Assembly (NCBI RefSeq): GCF_900167135.1 | Contig: NZ_FUWZ01000003.1 | Span: forward strand, 1,054,001 to 1,118,000 | Direction of reading: 5' to 3' | Source of the DNA: Chitinophaga eiseniae | GTDB taxonomy: Bacteria; Bacteroidota; Bacteroidia; Chitinophagales; Chitinophagaceae | DNA: 64,000 nt | Part shown: in pieces, positions 8,089-17,064 of the stretch | Layout of the letters: each line of letters starts with the position of its first letter | How positions within the stretch are numbered: position 1 is the first letter of the stretch | Translations under genes and position numbers: made by a program | Notes under the pieces: generated by a model | Told to the model about the DNA's origin: nothing | The model's database searches: none | What the model saw: the letters and a program-made list of their open reading frames with translations, nothing else

Positions 8089-8616
8089 ATGAGAAAGCTA
8101 CTCCCCGCATGGCTGATGCTGGTATCCGTTCAGGTATTCGGACAAACGGCCACGCCTACCCTGAAATCAGTTTTATTGGCGCAACTCCGCAGCACCCACA
8201 ACAAGGCTGAGTGGTTCGTGCCAGCCAACACTGCCGTGGCGGGCCTCACCGCCGAACAGGCCAACTGGAAGGACAACAGCGGCAACCATTCCGTAGGTCA
8301 ACTGGTACAGCACCTCGTATTCTGGAACGAACGGCAACTCAGCAAATTCCAGGGAAAAGAAGTAAAAGACTTTAAAGGCGACAACAACGAAACGTTTGCC
8401 AATGTAGACAAAACAAGCTGGGAAACAGCGGTAAAAAAACTGGACGAAATACTGACCGGGCTGGAACAATTCGTGGAAAAAGCGGATGAAAAGACACTCT
8501 CCGCTGCAGCTGGCAACATCGCCAATATCTCTGCCCACAACGCCTATCATACCGGCCAGATCATCTTCGTCCGCAAAGAACAGGGATCATGGAACCCTGA
8601 AAACGGCGTGAAATAA
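8089..8616 (+). CDS. DinB family protein with signal peptide
   Basis: A 175-residue DinB-superfamily protein with an N-terminal signal peptide (about residues 1-19, LLPAWLMLVSVQVFGQ, cleavage near Gln19), so it probably acts in the periplasm. The four-helix core has the expected metal-binding positions: NHSVGQLVQHLVFWNERQ around 66-82 and SAHNAYHTGQI around 149-159, with histidines in each. It is divergently transcribed from the cytoplasmic DinB gene at 7429-7947, which may be an ancient paralogue. It ends in a strong terminator shared with mgtA. Reaction unknown. Confidence 0.85.
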   Translation: MRKLLPAWLMLVSVQVFGQTATPTLKSVLLAQLRSTHNKAEWFVPANTAVAGLTAEQANWKDNSGNHSVGQLVQHLVFWNERQLSKFQGKEVKDFKGDNNETFANVDKTSWETAVKKLDEILTGLEQFVEKADEKTLSAAAGNIANISAHNAYHTGQIIFVRKEQGSWNPENGVK

Positions 8617-8618
8617 AT

Positions 8619-8656
8619 ATACAGCCGGGTTGTACCTGCAACCCGGCTGTATTGGC
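8619..8656. terminator. Bidirectional terminator between DinB gene and mgtA
   Basis: A 14-bp perfect stem (8619-8632 with 8639-8652) around a 6-nt loop, GC-rich in the middle with A/T at the base. It lies 3 bp past the DinB stop and abuts the mgtA stop at 8656, so it serves both convergent genes. Confidence 0.85.
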
Positions 8657-11367
8657 TATAACCAGCTGTGAAAACGCCGGATAAACCAACTTTTCACCCA
8701 TTGTGTCAACACGCAATAGCCTGCCAGTATAGCGAACAAAAATGGAAAATACTGCAGGGGCAACGGTTGCATTTTTAACATCGCGGCCAGCGGAGAAAAC
8801 GGCAGCAGGATGCCCACCGCCATCACCAGCGTGGTCAGCGCCAGCACCGGTGCAGTCGCCCAGCTCTGGACAAACGGTACCTTCCGCGTACGGATCATAT
8901 GCACGATCAGTGTCTGCGACAACAACCCTTCTATAAACCACCCGCTCTGGAAAAAGGCCTGATGTTCCGGCGTATTCGCCTTAAAAAAGAAAAACAACAA
9001 GGCAAACGTTATATAATCAAAAACAGAACTGATAGGTCCGATAAAAAACATAAACCGTGCAATACCGGAAGCATCCCACTTCTTCGGCTCCGCCAGGTAT
9101 TCCTTGTCCATCCGGTCCCACGGAATAGCGATCTGCGAAATATCATACAACAGGTTCTGTACCAGCAACTGAACAGGCAACATCGGCAGAAACGGCAGAA
9201 AAGCACTCGCGCCCAGCATGCTGAACATGTTACCGAAATTACTGCTGGCAGTCATTTTAATGTACTTGATGATATTGCCGAAAGTTCTTCTCCCGTAAAT
9301 CACGCCTTTCCGTAATACCATCAGGTCTTTCTCCAGTAAAATAATATCCGCGCTTTCTTTGGCGATATCTGTGGCGGTATCAACAGAGATACCCACATCC
9401 GCCTCCCGCAGGGCCGCCGCATCGTTGATACCATCGCCCATAAAACCAACGGTATGCCCTTTCTGCTGCAACACTTTCACAACACGGGTTTTCTGCAACG
9501 GACTGAGTTTGGCGAAGATGCTGATATGATCAATCTCTTTCGTTAATTCCGCATCGCTGATATTGTCCAGGTCCGGCCCCAACAAGATATTACCAGCCGG
9601 TATTCCTACATCCCGGCAGATCTTTCCGGTCACAACTTCATTATCGCCGGTCAGCACTTTCAGGGTAACGCCCAGCTGCTGCAACGCTTCAATAGATGGC
9701 TGCGCAGACGGTTTGGCAGGGTCCAGGAAACCAATGAAGCCGGTCAGTATCATTTGATTTTCATCGGCCACTCCGTAAGTAAGCGCCCGGTTATCGAACT
9801 CCCGGATGGCGACCAGCAGCACCCGCAGCCCCTCTTCGTTGAGCTTGCGGGAAATACGGAGGATATGGTTGCGCATTCCTTCGTCCAGCGCCATCACGTT
9901 ATCATTTTCAGGATGAAGTTCCTTGTCTTCCCCCGGGTTAAAAGCATATGAACAAAGGGCCAGCATCTCTTCCACGGCTCCCTTACAGATGAGCAGGTGC
10001 TTTCCATTATGTTGCTGTAAGATCACCGACATACGGCGGCGCTGGAAGTCAAAGGGTATTTCATCAATTTTGGTATAACGATCACCGGCCTGCAGCTGTT
10101 CATGCACCTCCCCATGTTCCAGCACCGCCTGGTCCAGCAGATTTCTCAGCCCCGTCTGATAATAACTGTTGAGGTACGCCCATTTAAGCACTTCTTCGTC
10201 ATCCTGTCCCAGTACATTCAGATGTCTTTCCAACACGATCTTATCGATCGTCAGTGTGCCGGTTTTATCGGTGCAGAGAATATCCATGGCGCCAATATTC
10301 TGAATGGCATTCAGCCTTTTGACGATCACTTTCCTTTTGCTCATGTTCAGCGCCCCTTTGGCAAGATTGGCGGTAACGATCATGGGCAGCATCTCCGGGG
10401 TAAGCCCTACGGCTAAGGCGATAGCAAAAAGCAACGCAGACATCCAGTCGTGTTTTACAAGTCCGTTGATAACAAAAATCAGCGGCACCATCACCAGCAT
10501 AAAACGGATCAGCAGCCAGCTAACGCTGTTCACCCCTTTATCGAAACTGGTTTCCGCCCTTTTGCCGGTCAGTGTTTTACTGAAGGAACCGAAGTACGTC
10601 TGATCGCCGGTATTGACGGCGATGGCAGTGGCAGCGCCGCTGACCACATTAGTGCCGAGGTAACAGATATTCTCCAGTTCAAACGGGACACGACGTTCTG
10701 CATCTGCAATGCTGAACGCCCGTTTTTCTACCGGCAGCGATTCGCCGGTCAGTATCGCCTGGCTGACAAATAAATCTTTGGATTGCAGTATCCTGCAATC
10801 GGCTGGTATCATATCACCGGCAGACAACAGGAAAATATCGCCGGGCACGATTTCCCGGATAGGGATCTCCGCTGCGCCTGCAGGATGGCGCAGCACCATG
10901 GCGGTCGTTTTCACCATGCTTTTAAGTTTTTCTGCCGCCCGGTTGCTGCGGAACTCCTGCCAGAAACGCAATACAGAGCTGAGCATGACCATCACGCCCA
11001 CTACCGTTACCGTTTTATAGTCCTGCTCACCGGGAGCCGCCAGCCATACGTCCATGATCAGCGATATGATCGCAATCACCACCAGTACCGCAATAAAAGG
11101 ATTGAGGAATGCCTGCAGCAATTGTTTGTACCAGGCCGGGGCTTTTTTATGGGTAATTTCATTCGGGCCAAACAACCACCGTTTGGTCTGTACCTGGTTA
11201 TTTGTCAGACCGCCTTCCTGGCTGTCCAACAGGTTCACGGCCCCGGCCCGGTCGCTCTGTGCTACCTGACGGATTTTCTTCGCTGCCAATACGTTAAAAC
11301 CGTCTGCAGTTACCTGCTGCGTAAAAGGAATATGCCGCCGGATGCTGCCTGCTGCTGTTCTGATCAT
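8656..11367 (-). CDS. mgtA: Magnesium-translocating P-type ATPase MgtA
   Basis: A 903-residue P3B-type ATPase that imports Mg2+ across the inner membrane. Its length matches MgtA/MgtB. Motifs in order: cation-ATPase N-terminal domain with SQEGGLTNNQV (about 49-59), TGES (207-210), the membrane motif GLTPEMLPMIV (321-331), DKTGTLT (367-373, phosphorylated Asp367), a TGDN segment in the P domain, and MGDGINDAAAL in the hinge. The last quarter holds the remaining transmembrane helices. The 200 bp upstream (11368-11570) contain only the terminator of the next gene; no Mg2+ riboswitch could be recognised by eye. Two P-type ATPases for different metals lie within 6 kb, but no shared regulator is visible. 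Confidence 0.96.
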   Translation of the reverse strand: MIRTAAGSIRRHIPFTQQVTADGFNVLAAKKIRQVAQSDRAGAVNLLDSQEGGLTNNQVQTKRWLFGPNEITHKKAPAWYKQLLQAFLNPFIAVLVVIAIISLIMDVWLAAPGEQDYKTVTVVGVMVMLSSVLRFWQEFRSNRAAEKLKSMVKTTAMVLRHPAGAAEIPIREIVPGDIFLLSAGDMIPADCRILQSKDLFVSQAILTGESLPVEKRAFSIADAERRVPFELENICYLGTNVVSGAATAIAVNTGDQTYFGSFSKTLTGKRAETSFDKGVNSVSWLLIRFMLVMVPLIFVINGLVKHDWMSALLFAIALAVGLTPEMLPMIVTANLAKGALNMSKRKVIVKRLNAIQNIGAMDILCTDKTGTLTIDKIVLERHLNVLGQDDEEVLKWAYLNSYYQTGLRNLLDQAVLEHGEVHEQLQAGDRYTKIDEIPFDFQRRRMSVILQQHNGKHLLICKGAVEEMLALCSYAFNPGEDKELHPENDNVMALDEGMRNHILRISRKLNEEGLRVLLVAIREFDNRALTYGVADENQMILTGFIGFLDPAKPSAQPSIEALQQLGVTLKVLTGDNEVVTGKICRDVGIPAGNILLGPDLDNISDAELTKEIDHISIFAKLSPLQKTRVVKVLQQKGHTVGFMGDGINDAAALREADVGISVDTATDIAKESADIILLEKDLMVLRKGVIYGRRTFGNIIKYIKMTASSNFGNMFSMLGASAFLPFLPMLPVQLLVQNLLYDISQIAIPWDRMDKEYLAEPKKWDASGIARFMFFIGPISSVFDYITFALLFFFFKANTPEHQAFFQSGWFIEGLLSQTLIVHMIRTRKVPFVQSWATAPVLALTTLVMAVGILLPFSPLAAMLKMQPLPLQYFPFLFAILAGYCVLTQWVKSWFIRRFHSWL

Positions 11368-11492
11368 GACTGTAGAATAATTTAATGGTCAGCCTGGCAG
11401 CCGCTGATCAAAAAAAGTACAGGGCGGCCTGGCTTACATTACCGGATGTCCGGGTCCTGCGTCCATAGTGAAGAATGTTTGTTGACAGGACA

Positions 11493-11522
11493 AAAATACT
11501 ACAGCCTGCGCTGGCAGGCTGT
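11493..11522 (-). terminator. Terminator downstream of the lipoprotein gene
   Basis: A 9-bp perfect stem (ACAGCCTGC at 11501-11509, GCAGGCTGT at 11514-11522) with a 4-nt loop. On the minus strand AGTATTTTTG follows. It sits about 50 bp after the end of the gene at 11571-12221 and upstream of mgtA. Confidence 0.75.
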
Positions 11523-11570
11523 TAGAGAGGCTTTAGAAAAATATTAGAAATTCATTAGAACGGGCAGTCG

Positions 11571-12221
11571 CTATTTTCTCACCAGTTTGGTGATCACATC
11601 ATGATTATAGTTGATCACCGAAGGAAAGCCTTCCACTGAACTGGTTTTGGAAAAGGAAATGCGTGATTTTAATACCAGGGTATCTCCTTTCCAGCTCAGT
11701 TTGGAAGCAATCGGCTGTCCGGTCATGGAACCCTCCATGCCGGGAAAGGAAGCCGTGGCCCCCTGTGAATAGAGGGAGTCATTGGCTTTCAGTTCGTAAG
11801 CCGCTTTACTTTCAGAAGGCGGCATGGTCATACGCCATGGCGCGTCCTGTGATGCCACCAGCTCACCGTTGATATAAGTGGCGCTGTTCACTTTTGTATC
11901 AATGGTATAACTGATCTCTTTAGATATCATCATACGCTCATCGAAGGTAACAGTACCTTTATTTTCTATGCTGATATAATCCGTGTTGGTAACTCCTTTT
12001 AACGTATTACCTTCCATATCGGTAGCCGATGTGACCGACTGCCCCTTCAGCTCCACACCCGCAAATTTCCAGGTGCCCGTCAGTTTATTACCGGACGGAC
12101 CAGGATTAGTGCCCGGCGGGGTCACAGTAGGGTCCGGATCAGGGCCTGCCATAGGTCCTTTGGTACAGGAGGCAAACAACAAAGCGGCACATGCTGCCAG
12201 GAATAGATAGGTACGGGTCAT
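11571..12221 (-). CDS. Putative lipoprotein, lipocalin-like
   Basis: A 216-residue exported lipoprotein. The lipobox LFASC puts the acylated Cys at about residue 19. A Pro/Gly/Asp-rich linker follows (about 24-46), then a beta-rich domain starting with LTGTWKFAGVELKG. That opening resembles lipocalin-like or META-type domains of Bacteroidota, in which L.G.W is the first strand. The body contains many short alternating strands and no catalytic motif I recognise. A TAAATTTG -7 motif lies 30 bp upstream and a terminator 50 bp downstream, so it is probably monocistronic. Function unknown; the most likely location is the periplasmic face of the outer membrane. Confidence 0.75.
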   Translation of the reverse strand: MTRTYLFLAACAALLFASCTKGPMAGPDPDPTVTPPGTNPGPSGNKLTGTWKFAGVELKGQSVTSATDMEGNTLKGVTNTDYISIENKGTVTFDERMMISKEISYTIDTKVNSATYINGELVASQDAPWRMTMPPSESKAAYELKANDSLYSQGATASFPGMEGSMTGQPIASKLSWKGDTLVLKSRISFSKTSSVEGFPSVINYNHDVITKLVRK

Positions 12222-12250
12222 TGGGTATTTGGTTTGAACAGATAATACGG

Positions 12251-12258
12251 CAAATTTA
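12251..12258 (-). promoter_or_regulatory. -7 promoter element (TAAATTTG) of the lipoprotein gene
   Basis: A match to TAnnTTTG on the minus strand, 30 bp before the start codon at 12221. The -33 region is AT-rich without a convincing TTTG. Confidence 0.45.
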
Positions 12259-12360
12259 ACACATATTACTAATAACCCATATTATTTCAGGGGGACAGAA
12301 ATCTCACAGCGGGAAGATCGCTTATGTTTACTTTTACAAACATTCATTCATTTTATTATC

Positions 12361-12777
12361 ATGAAAGCAGCTGTCAACCGGCACCCCGGGTGTGATTACA
12401 AGGGCAAGACAAGAGGCCTGAACGATGCCATGGAACTTCTTCAGGGCAAATGGAAAGTATTGATCATCGCGGTCCTGTGCTGCCGTGGGCGGAAACGATT
12501 CACCGAACTGCAGCAGGAAGTGGAAGGCATCAGCGCCAGGATGCTGACACGCGAGTTACAGGTGCTCGAACTGAATCAGCTGGTACAGCGGACGGTCTGT
12601 TCCACCAAACCGGTGACGGTGCAGTATGAGATCACCCCTTACGGTAAAACCCTGGAGCAGATTGTCATGCAGCTGATGGACTGGGGCCTGGGGCACCGCC
12701 GCCGTATTATGTCGGCTACATTGTCTGTAAGCTCTTTACCGGATTCCTCACCGCTGTGCGCACAGCCTGATAACTGA
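12361..12777 (+). CDS. HxlR family transcriptional regulator
   Basis: A 138-residue winged-helix regulator. The hallmark HxlR pattern is present: LLQGKWKVLIIAVLC (about 27-41), RFTELQQEVEGISARMLTRE (about 46-65, recognition helix) and the wing YEITPYGKTLEQI (about 90-102). A Cys at residue 11 lies in the N-terminal segment, where several HxlR proteins carry a redox-active Cys. The family usually controls a neighbouring or divergent gene in response to quinones, aldehydes or oxidative stress; no obvious target lies beside it. The last 20 residues are encoded antisense to the end of the permease gene at 12716-15091 (62 bp tail-to-tail overlap), so the C-terminal extension after GHRRRIM is probably not conserved. 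Confidence 0.9.
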   Translation: MKAAVNRHPGCDYKGKTRGLNDAMELLQGKWKVLIIAVLCCRGRKRFTELQQEVEGISARMLTRELQVLELNQLVQRTVCSTKPVTVQYEITPYGKTLEQIVMQLMDWGLGHRRRIMSATLSVSSLPDSSPLCAQPDN

Positions 12778-15091
12778 CGGTGGCCAGTGCAATCACAATT
12801 GCCATGCCTCCCGCCAGGATGAACACCCACCAGTGAATAGCGGTACGGTAGCTGAACTGATCGAGCCAGTAAGCCATAATGCCCCATGCCAGCGGAAATG
12901 CGATCACTGCGGATAACAGTACCAGCTTCAGGAACTCCACGGACAACAGCCGCGCAATGCCCGCTACACTGGCGCCAAGCACCTTACGGATTCCGATTTC
13001 TTTAGTCCTGCGCTCGGCGGTATAAGCGGCCAACCCGAATAATCCCAGGCAGGAAATAATGATAGCCAGCGAAGCAAATACCCTCGATAATCTGCCTATC
13101 AACTGCTCGCTGCTGAACATGGCGTTAAACTGCTCGTCCACAAAGCGGAAAGCAAACGGATAACCGGGATTGTCCCTCGCCATCACCTTCGCTATTCCTT
13201 TCACGGCTTGCTCCGGATCGGCTGCAGCAGAGATCCTGATATACATCACCCTGGGATCATTGTCGCGCTTGAAAAACGCCACGGGGTCCGGCTTGCCGTA
13301 TATGTTCCCGTATACATAATCTTTTACGATACCTACGATCCGGTAAGGACGATAGTTATTTTGTTCATCGTCCGGTATCAGCAGGTTCCGGCCGACACCT
13401 CCCTCAGCTCCCATTAAGCGGGAGAGCGATTCGGTGATCACTACGCTGAAACTGTCCACCGCGGCCCCGGACAGGAAATCGCGCCCCTGTGTCAGCTCCA
13501 TGCCGGAGGTAGCAAAGAACCCAGGCGTCACGCTCCTGTTGGAGATCAGGAAACCACTTTCCGGTGATCCGGGCCAGCGGAAAGCATTGGTATTGTTACC
13601 GCCGTAAATAGTAGCATGGTCGGAGAGTGCCACATTTTCTATCAATCCCGTATTCAGCAGGTCCTGGCGAATAGCGGCAAAGTCCTGTCCCATTCTGCCG
13701 GTGACGTCCATTTCCAGCAGGTTGTCTTTGTTATAGCCCAGCTTCCGGTGCTTCACATGTTCTATCTGCTGATAGATGATGATGGTGGACACAATCAGCA
13801 CAATAGACACCGTAAACTGTACCGTCACCAGTCCTTTGCGGATAAAGGCAGCACTGCCACCGGGCGTTTTGATGCCTTTCAGCACCTTCACCGGGTTAAA
13901 GGACGAGAGATACAGGGAAGGATAACTACCGGCTACCAATCCGGTCACCAGGGCGATAGCCAGCAACGCCATCCAGTGTGCCGGATGCTGCAGCCCCGGT
14001 TCGATCTGTTTGCCTACCATGGCGTTAAATGCCGGCAACAGGAGACTGATGATCACCACCGCCATAACAGCAGCCATCAAAGACATCAGCATCGCCTCAC
14101 CGATAAACTGTATTACCAGCCGGCCTTTTCCGGCGCCTAATACTTTACGCACCCCCACTTCTTTGGAGCGTTTTTCACTGCGCGCCGTCGCCAGGTTCAT
14201 AAAATTAATACAGGCAATAAAAATGATGATCCATCCTATCACGGTAAACAGCCGTACATAGCCGATCCGGCCACCGGTCTGCTTTCCATCCGCAAATTCA
14301 TTCCGCAGCCGCCAGTCATTCATGGAAAACAGAAATGGCGAAGAGATGGCTTTCGGGAATTTCTCTTTTACATAACCCGCCAGCTGCCGGTTCAGTGCCG
14401 CCACATCTGTGCCTGGCACCAGTTCCACGAAATTATTGACCGCATTATTATCCCAGGACATCAGCGCTTTGTGCGCATTAAGGTAAGTCTGAAAAGGCGC
14501 CAGCCACTCAAAACGAAGGGTGGAGTTCTGTGGCAGGTCTTTCAATACGCCTGTTACCATGTATTCCTGCTGGTTGTCCATCTTCAGCAACTTACCCCGC
14601 AGATTGGTCGTCTGCCCGAAGAATTTACGTGCAGCCGTTTCCGTTATTACCAGCGAATTAGGCTGTGTAAAAGCAGTTTGGGCATCTCCTTCCACAAAAG
14701 GAAAGGTGAACATGCTGAACAGCGTGCTGTCGGCATACATCCCGGGGCTATAATAAGCCGTCTGACCATTGTTGAACATGGCCGACACCGCTCCTTCCGT
14801 AGTCCGGCAGGTGCGGGCCACACCGGAAAATTCCGCCTGAATGGCCGGGCCCATCAATGCCGGGGTAGACCAGAAAGTACGTTTATAACCATCGTACTGC
14901 CAATGTTGTAAAATGGCATATAACCGGTCTTTCTTTTCATGCATACTGTCGTATTGCACTTCGTCTTCCACCCACAGGAAGATAATACCGGCACAGGCAA
15001 TGCCTGTCATCAGCCCGAAAATATTCAGGAAGCTGTATACTTTGTTTTTCCACAAGCTACGGACAGCGGTCCGGATATAGTTGGTAATCAT
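12716..15091 (-). CDS. MacB/FtsX-type ABC transporter permease (large, Bacteroidota type)
   Basis: A 791-residue inner-membrane protein with the duplicated MacB-FtsX plan. TM1 follows NYIRTAVRSLWKNKVYS (about 20-42). A MacB-like periplasmic core domain leads to an FtsX block of helices near 283-420. A second periplasmic domain and a second FtsX block near 670-785 follow. Signature loops SEKRSKEVGVRKVLGAGK and AERRTKEIGIRKVLGAS mark the two FtsX halves. Such permeases use a separate ATPase for mechanotransmission or efflux of peptides and drugs; no ATPase gene is adjacent. The gene at 17065-19479 is a paralogue. It overlaps the HxlR gene by 62 bp at its 3' end. Confidence 0.92.
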   Translation of the reverse strand: MITNYIRTAVRSLWKNKVYSFLNIFGLMTGIACAGIIFLWVEDEVQYDSMHEKKDRLYAILQHWQYDGYKRTFWSTPALMGPAIQAEFSGVARTCRTTEGAVSAMFNNGQTAYYSPGMYADSTLFSMFTFPFVEGDAQTAFTQPNSLVITETAARKFFGQTTNLRGKLLKMDNQQEYMVTGVLKDLPQNSTLRFEWLAPFQTYLNAHKALMSWDNNAVNNFVELVPGTDVAALNRQLAGYVKEKFPKAISSPFLFSMNDWRLRNEFADGKQTGGRIGYVRLFTVIGWIIIFIACINFMNLATARSEKRSKEVGVRKVLGAGKGRLVIQFIGEAMLMSLMAAVMAVVIISLLLPAFNAMVGKQIEPGLQHPAHWMALLAIALVTGLVAGSYPSLYLSSFNPVKVLKGIKTPGGSAAFIRKGLVTVQFTVSIVLIVSTIIIYQQIEHVKHRKLGYNKDNLLEMDVTGRMGQDFAAIRQDLLNTGLIENVALSDHATIYGGNNTNAFRWPGSPESGFLISNRSVTPGFFATSGMELTQGRDFLSGAAVDSFSVVITESLSRLMGAEGGVGRNLLIPDDEQNNYRPYRIVGIVKDYVYGNIYGKPDPVAFFKRDNDPRVMYIRISAAADPEQAVKGIAKVMARDNPGYPFAFRFVDEQFNAMFSSEQLIGRLSRVFASLAIIISCLGLFGLAAYTAERRTKEIGIRKVLGASVAGIARLLSVEFLKLVLLSAVIAFPLAWGIMAYWLDQFSYRTAIHWWVFILAGGMAIVIALATVSYQAVRTAVRNPVKSLQTM

Positions 15092-15287
15092 ACTAACCAG
15101 TTTTCCAATCGGATGCCAACAATCAATATATTAATATTCAATAATATACATATTACACAATGTAAAAAATGTCCGTTTTTGAGACAGATTTTGTTCAATT
15201 GCGGATATAAAAGCAGTAACGCCGCCGGCTGTACGTTTTTTTAAAGTTTCCTTAATTCACACCTTTTTAACAATCACTGTTTTTATA

Positions 15288-16487
15288 TTGAAAATAAAAA
15301 ATGGTCCCTGCCAACCCCTGCTGTCCCTGGCCCTCTTTACGATTCAGCCCGTGCCCGCCGACACCCCGTCGCGTTATCCCGCCGCCACTGTTATTCAGCT
15401 GATAGATACCCTTTCCAAAAAGCTGGACGAAAGTCATCCGGGATATTACCGTTACCGCTCCAAAAGCACGGCACAACGTTATACCGATTCACTGAAAGCC
15501 ACCATTACGGCAGATTCACTGACCACACTGGAAATCTACCGCAAGGTAAAACCTTTTGTTTACTCGATCGGCTGCCTGCACACCGGGCTACAGCTACCAC
15601 CGGCTTTCGTATCACAACTGGACAGCCATTCAAATTTACTGCCCTTACAACTATTATTCGACGACAGGCAGGCGACGATCACAAAAAATTATTCGGCAGA
15701 CAGCAGCCTGCTGCCCGGTACTGTTGTCACGGCTATTAACGGTAAAAGTATTCAGGACTTGCTGGCGGTCCTGCTACCCGCCATTCCGGCGGACGGCTAT
15801 AATCAAACGATGAAATACAAAGCGCTGTACCATCAGTTCCCCACCTGGTACCGCTCCATGATCGGGCCTTCCAGCGCTTTTACGCTGACGCTGGCCGATG
15901 GCCGCGCGGTCTCCATACCGGCCGCCCGGTTTGGGGAACTGGCGCGTCCCGGCTTTCTGAAGGTACCTGTCCCGGAAGAAACGCTCAGTTTTACCCTCCG
16001 GGGAAAAACAGCCATTCTCACCATCCGTTCGTTCGCCACATCGGATATCAAAAGAACAGGGCAACAATTCAGAAAATATATCGATCGGGTATTTCTTCAA
16101 TTGCAGCGGCAGGGTATTCAACAATTGATCGTAGACCTTCGCGGCAATACCGGCGGTACAGACGGCAACGCTGTCTATTTCACGCGGCATTTTTTTACAC
16201 AACCTTTCCGTTATTGGGACAGGATAGAAAAGGCAATTTTCATTGGGGAAGAAACCGGCGGTGGTTACCAGGGTAATACCAGCGGCATGATGCCGGTCGT
16301 TGCCCTGCCGCCTGTTTCGTTGTTACTGACGGTACCGCTTCAGGAATATTTTAATGCAGTAGATACAGCGCTTCAACGGGGCCATGGCACGCCGCCGGAT
16401 TATGTCGTACTGTTAACGGCAGCCGCTGTCATAAACGGCGCCGACCAGCCCATGGAGCTGGCGCTCAGGCTGGCCGGTGCTAAGTAA
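15288..16487 (+). CDS. S41-family peptidase homologue, apparently missing the catalytic segment
   Basis: A 399-residue protein resembling the Chitinophagaceae S41 (C-terminal processing/tricorn-like) peptidases. It has a helical N-terminal domain, a segment with VVTAINGKSI (about 145-154), and the core strand LIVDLRGNTGGTDGNAV (about 282-298). In normal family members this core is followed by about 100 residues holding the nucleophile motif G-G-S-F/A-S-A before FIGEETGGGYxGNTSG. Here FRYWDRIE (about 307-314) joins almost directly to KAIFIGEETGGGYQGNTSG, so the serine-bearing segment is absent although the frame is intact. It is probably inactive or a decaying copy. The start is a TTG at 15288; no in-frame ATG precedes the conserved part, and the signal peptide is weak, which also suggests decay. 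It ends 8 bp from the convergent GNAT gene. Confidence 0.7.
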   Translation: MKIKNGPCQPLLSLALFTIQPVPADTPSRYPAATVIQLIDTLSKKLDESHPGYYRYRSKSTAQRYTDSLKATITADSLTTLEIYRKVKPFVYSIGCLHTGLQLPPAFVSQLDSHSNLLPLQLLFDDRQATITKNYSADSSLLPGTVVTAINGKSIQDLLAVLLPAIPADGYNQTMKYKALYHQFPTWYRSMIGPSSAFTLTLADGRAVSIPAARFGELARPGFLKVPVPEETLSFTLRGKTAILTIRSFATSDIKRTGQQFRKYIDRVFLQLQRQGIQQLIVDLRGNTGGTDGNAVYFTRHFFTQPFRYWDRIEKAIFIGEETGGGYQGNTSGMMPVVALPPVSLLLTVPLQEYFNAVDTALQRGHGTPPDYVVLLTAAAVINGADQPMELALRLAGAK

Positions 16488-16495
16488 TGTTGTCT

Positions 16496-16984
16496 TCACT
16501 GTGCAAGATAAGTAGGATCATCTCTAAGGTCCATCCGCATTTCTACCAGGTGTTTTTTGAAGCCAGTTTTCTCGTATGCCTTTACTGCCGCTTCATTGTC
16601 GGCGTACACATCGAGGCGCAGTTCCAGTACATCCTGCAGATAGGCCCATTCTTTCAGAAAAGCCACGATTTTTGCGTTGATGCCCTGGCCTCGAAAAGCA
16701 GGGTCTACATACATGAAGCCGAGATATCCCTGTTTATCATGTTTGAGGTAGGGCCTGGATGCCGGTTCAATACGGCAGTAGCCGGAACCCACAAGCCGGT
16801 TGCCTGCCACAGCCACGGCTACCTCTACATGGTCGGCCGCTATCATCTGTGCAACGTCGTAATAATGAATGGTCCCGTCCTGTAATGTAGGATCGTATGG
16901 CCTTTCCTCCGAAATAATGCCCTGCTCGAAGGTAAGCAGCAAGGGCAGGTCTTCCTTTACTGCCTTTCTTACGGTGATTTCCAT
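16496..16984 (-). CDS. GNAT family N-acetyltransferase
   Basis: A 162-residue acetyl-CoA-dependent transferase starting at MEITVRKAVKEDLPLL, the usual first strand and helix of the GNAT fold. The acetyl-CoA pyrophosphate-binding motif is LGFMYVDPAFRGQGINAKIV (about 97-116), with R/Q-x-x-G-x-G/A as RGQGIN. The C-terminal signature LRLDVYADNEAAVKAYEKTG (about 129-148) is classic. ATG at 16984 is chosen over 17059, because the extra N-terminal residues do not belong to the fold. The gene follows the permease at 17065-19479 on the same strand by 80 bp and could be cotranscribed. Substrate unknown. Confidence 0.9.
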   Translation of the reverse strand: MEITVRKAVKEDLPLLLTFEQGIISEERPYDPTLQDGTIHYYDVAQMIAADHVEVAVAVAGNRLVGSGYCRIEPASRPYLKHDKQGYLGFMYVDPAFRGQGINAKIVAFLKEWAYLQDVLELRLDVYADNEAAVKAYEKTGFKKHLVEMRMDLRDDPTYLAQ

Positions 16985-17064
16985 ATACGCTGATTGGATT
17001 TTTTTAACAGATAAACATTCACTTACATCATCGTAAATGTCGGACTTTATCTGTTGCAACCCAA

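Noticed and set aside
11368..11570. Mg2+ riboswitch or other RNA leader upstream of mgtA
   Set aside because: Only the terminator hairpin of the preceding gene is visible; no riboswitch core recognised.
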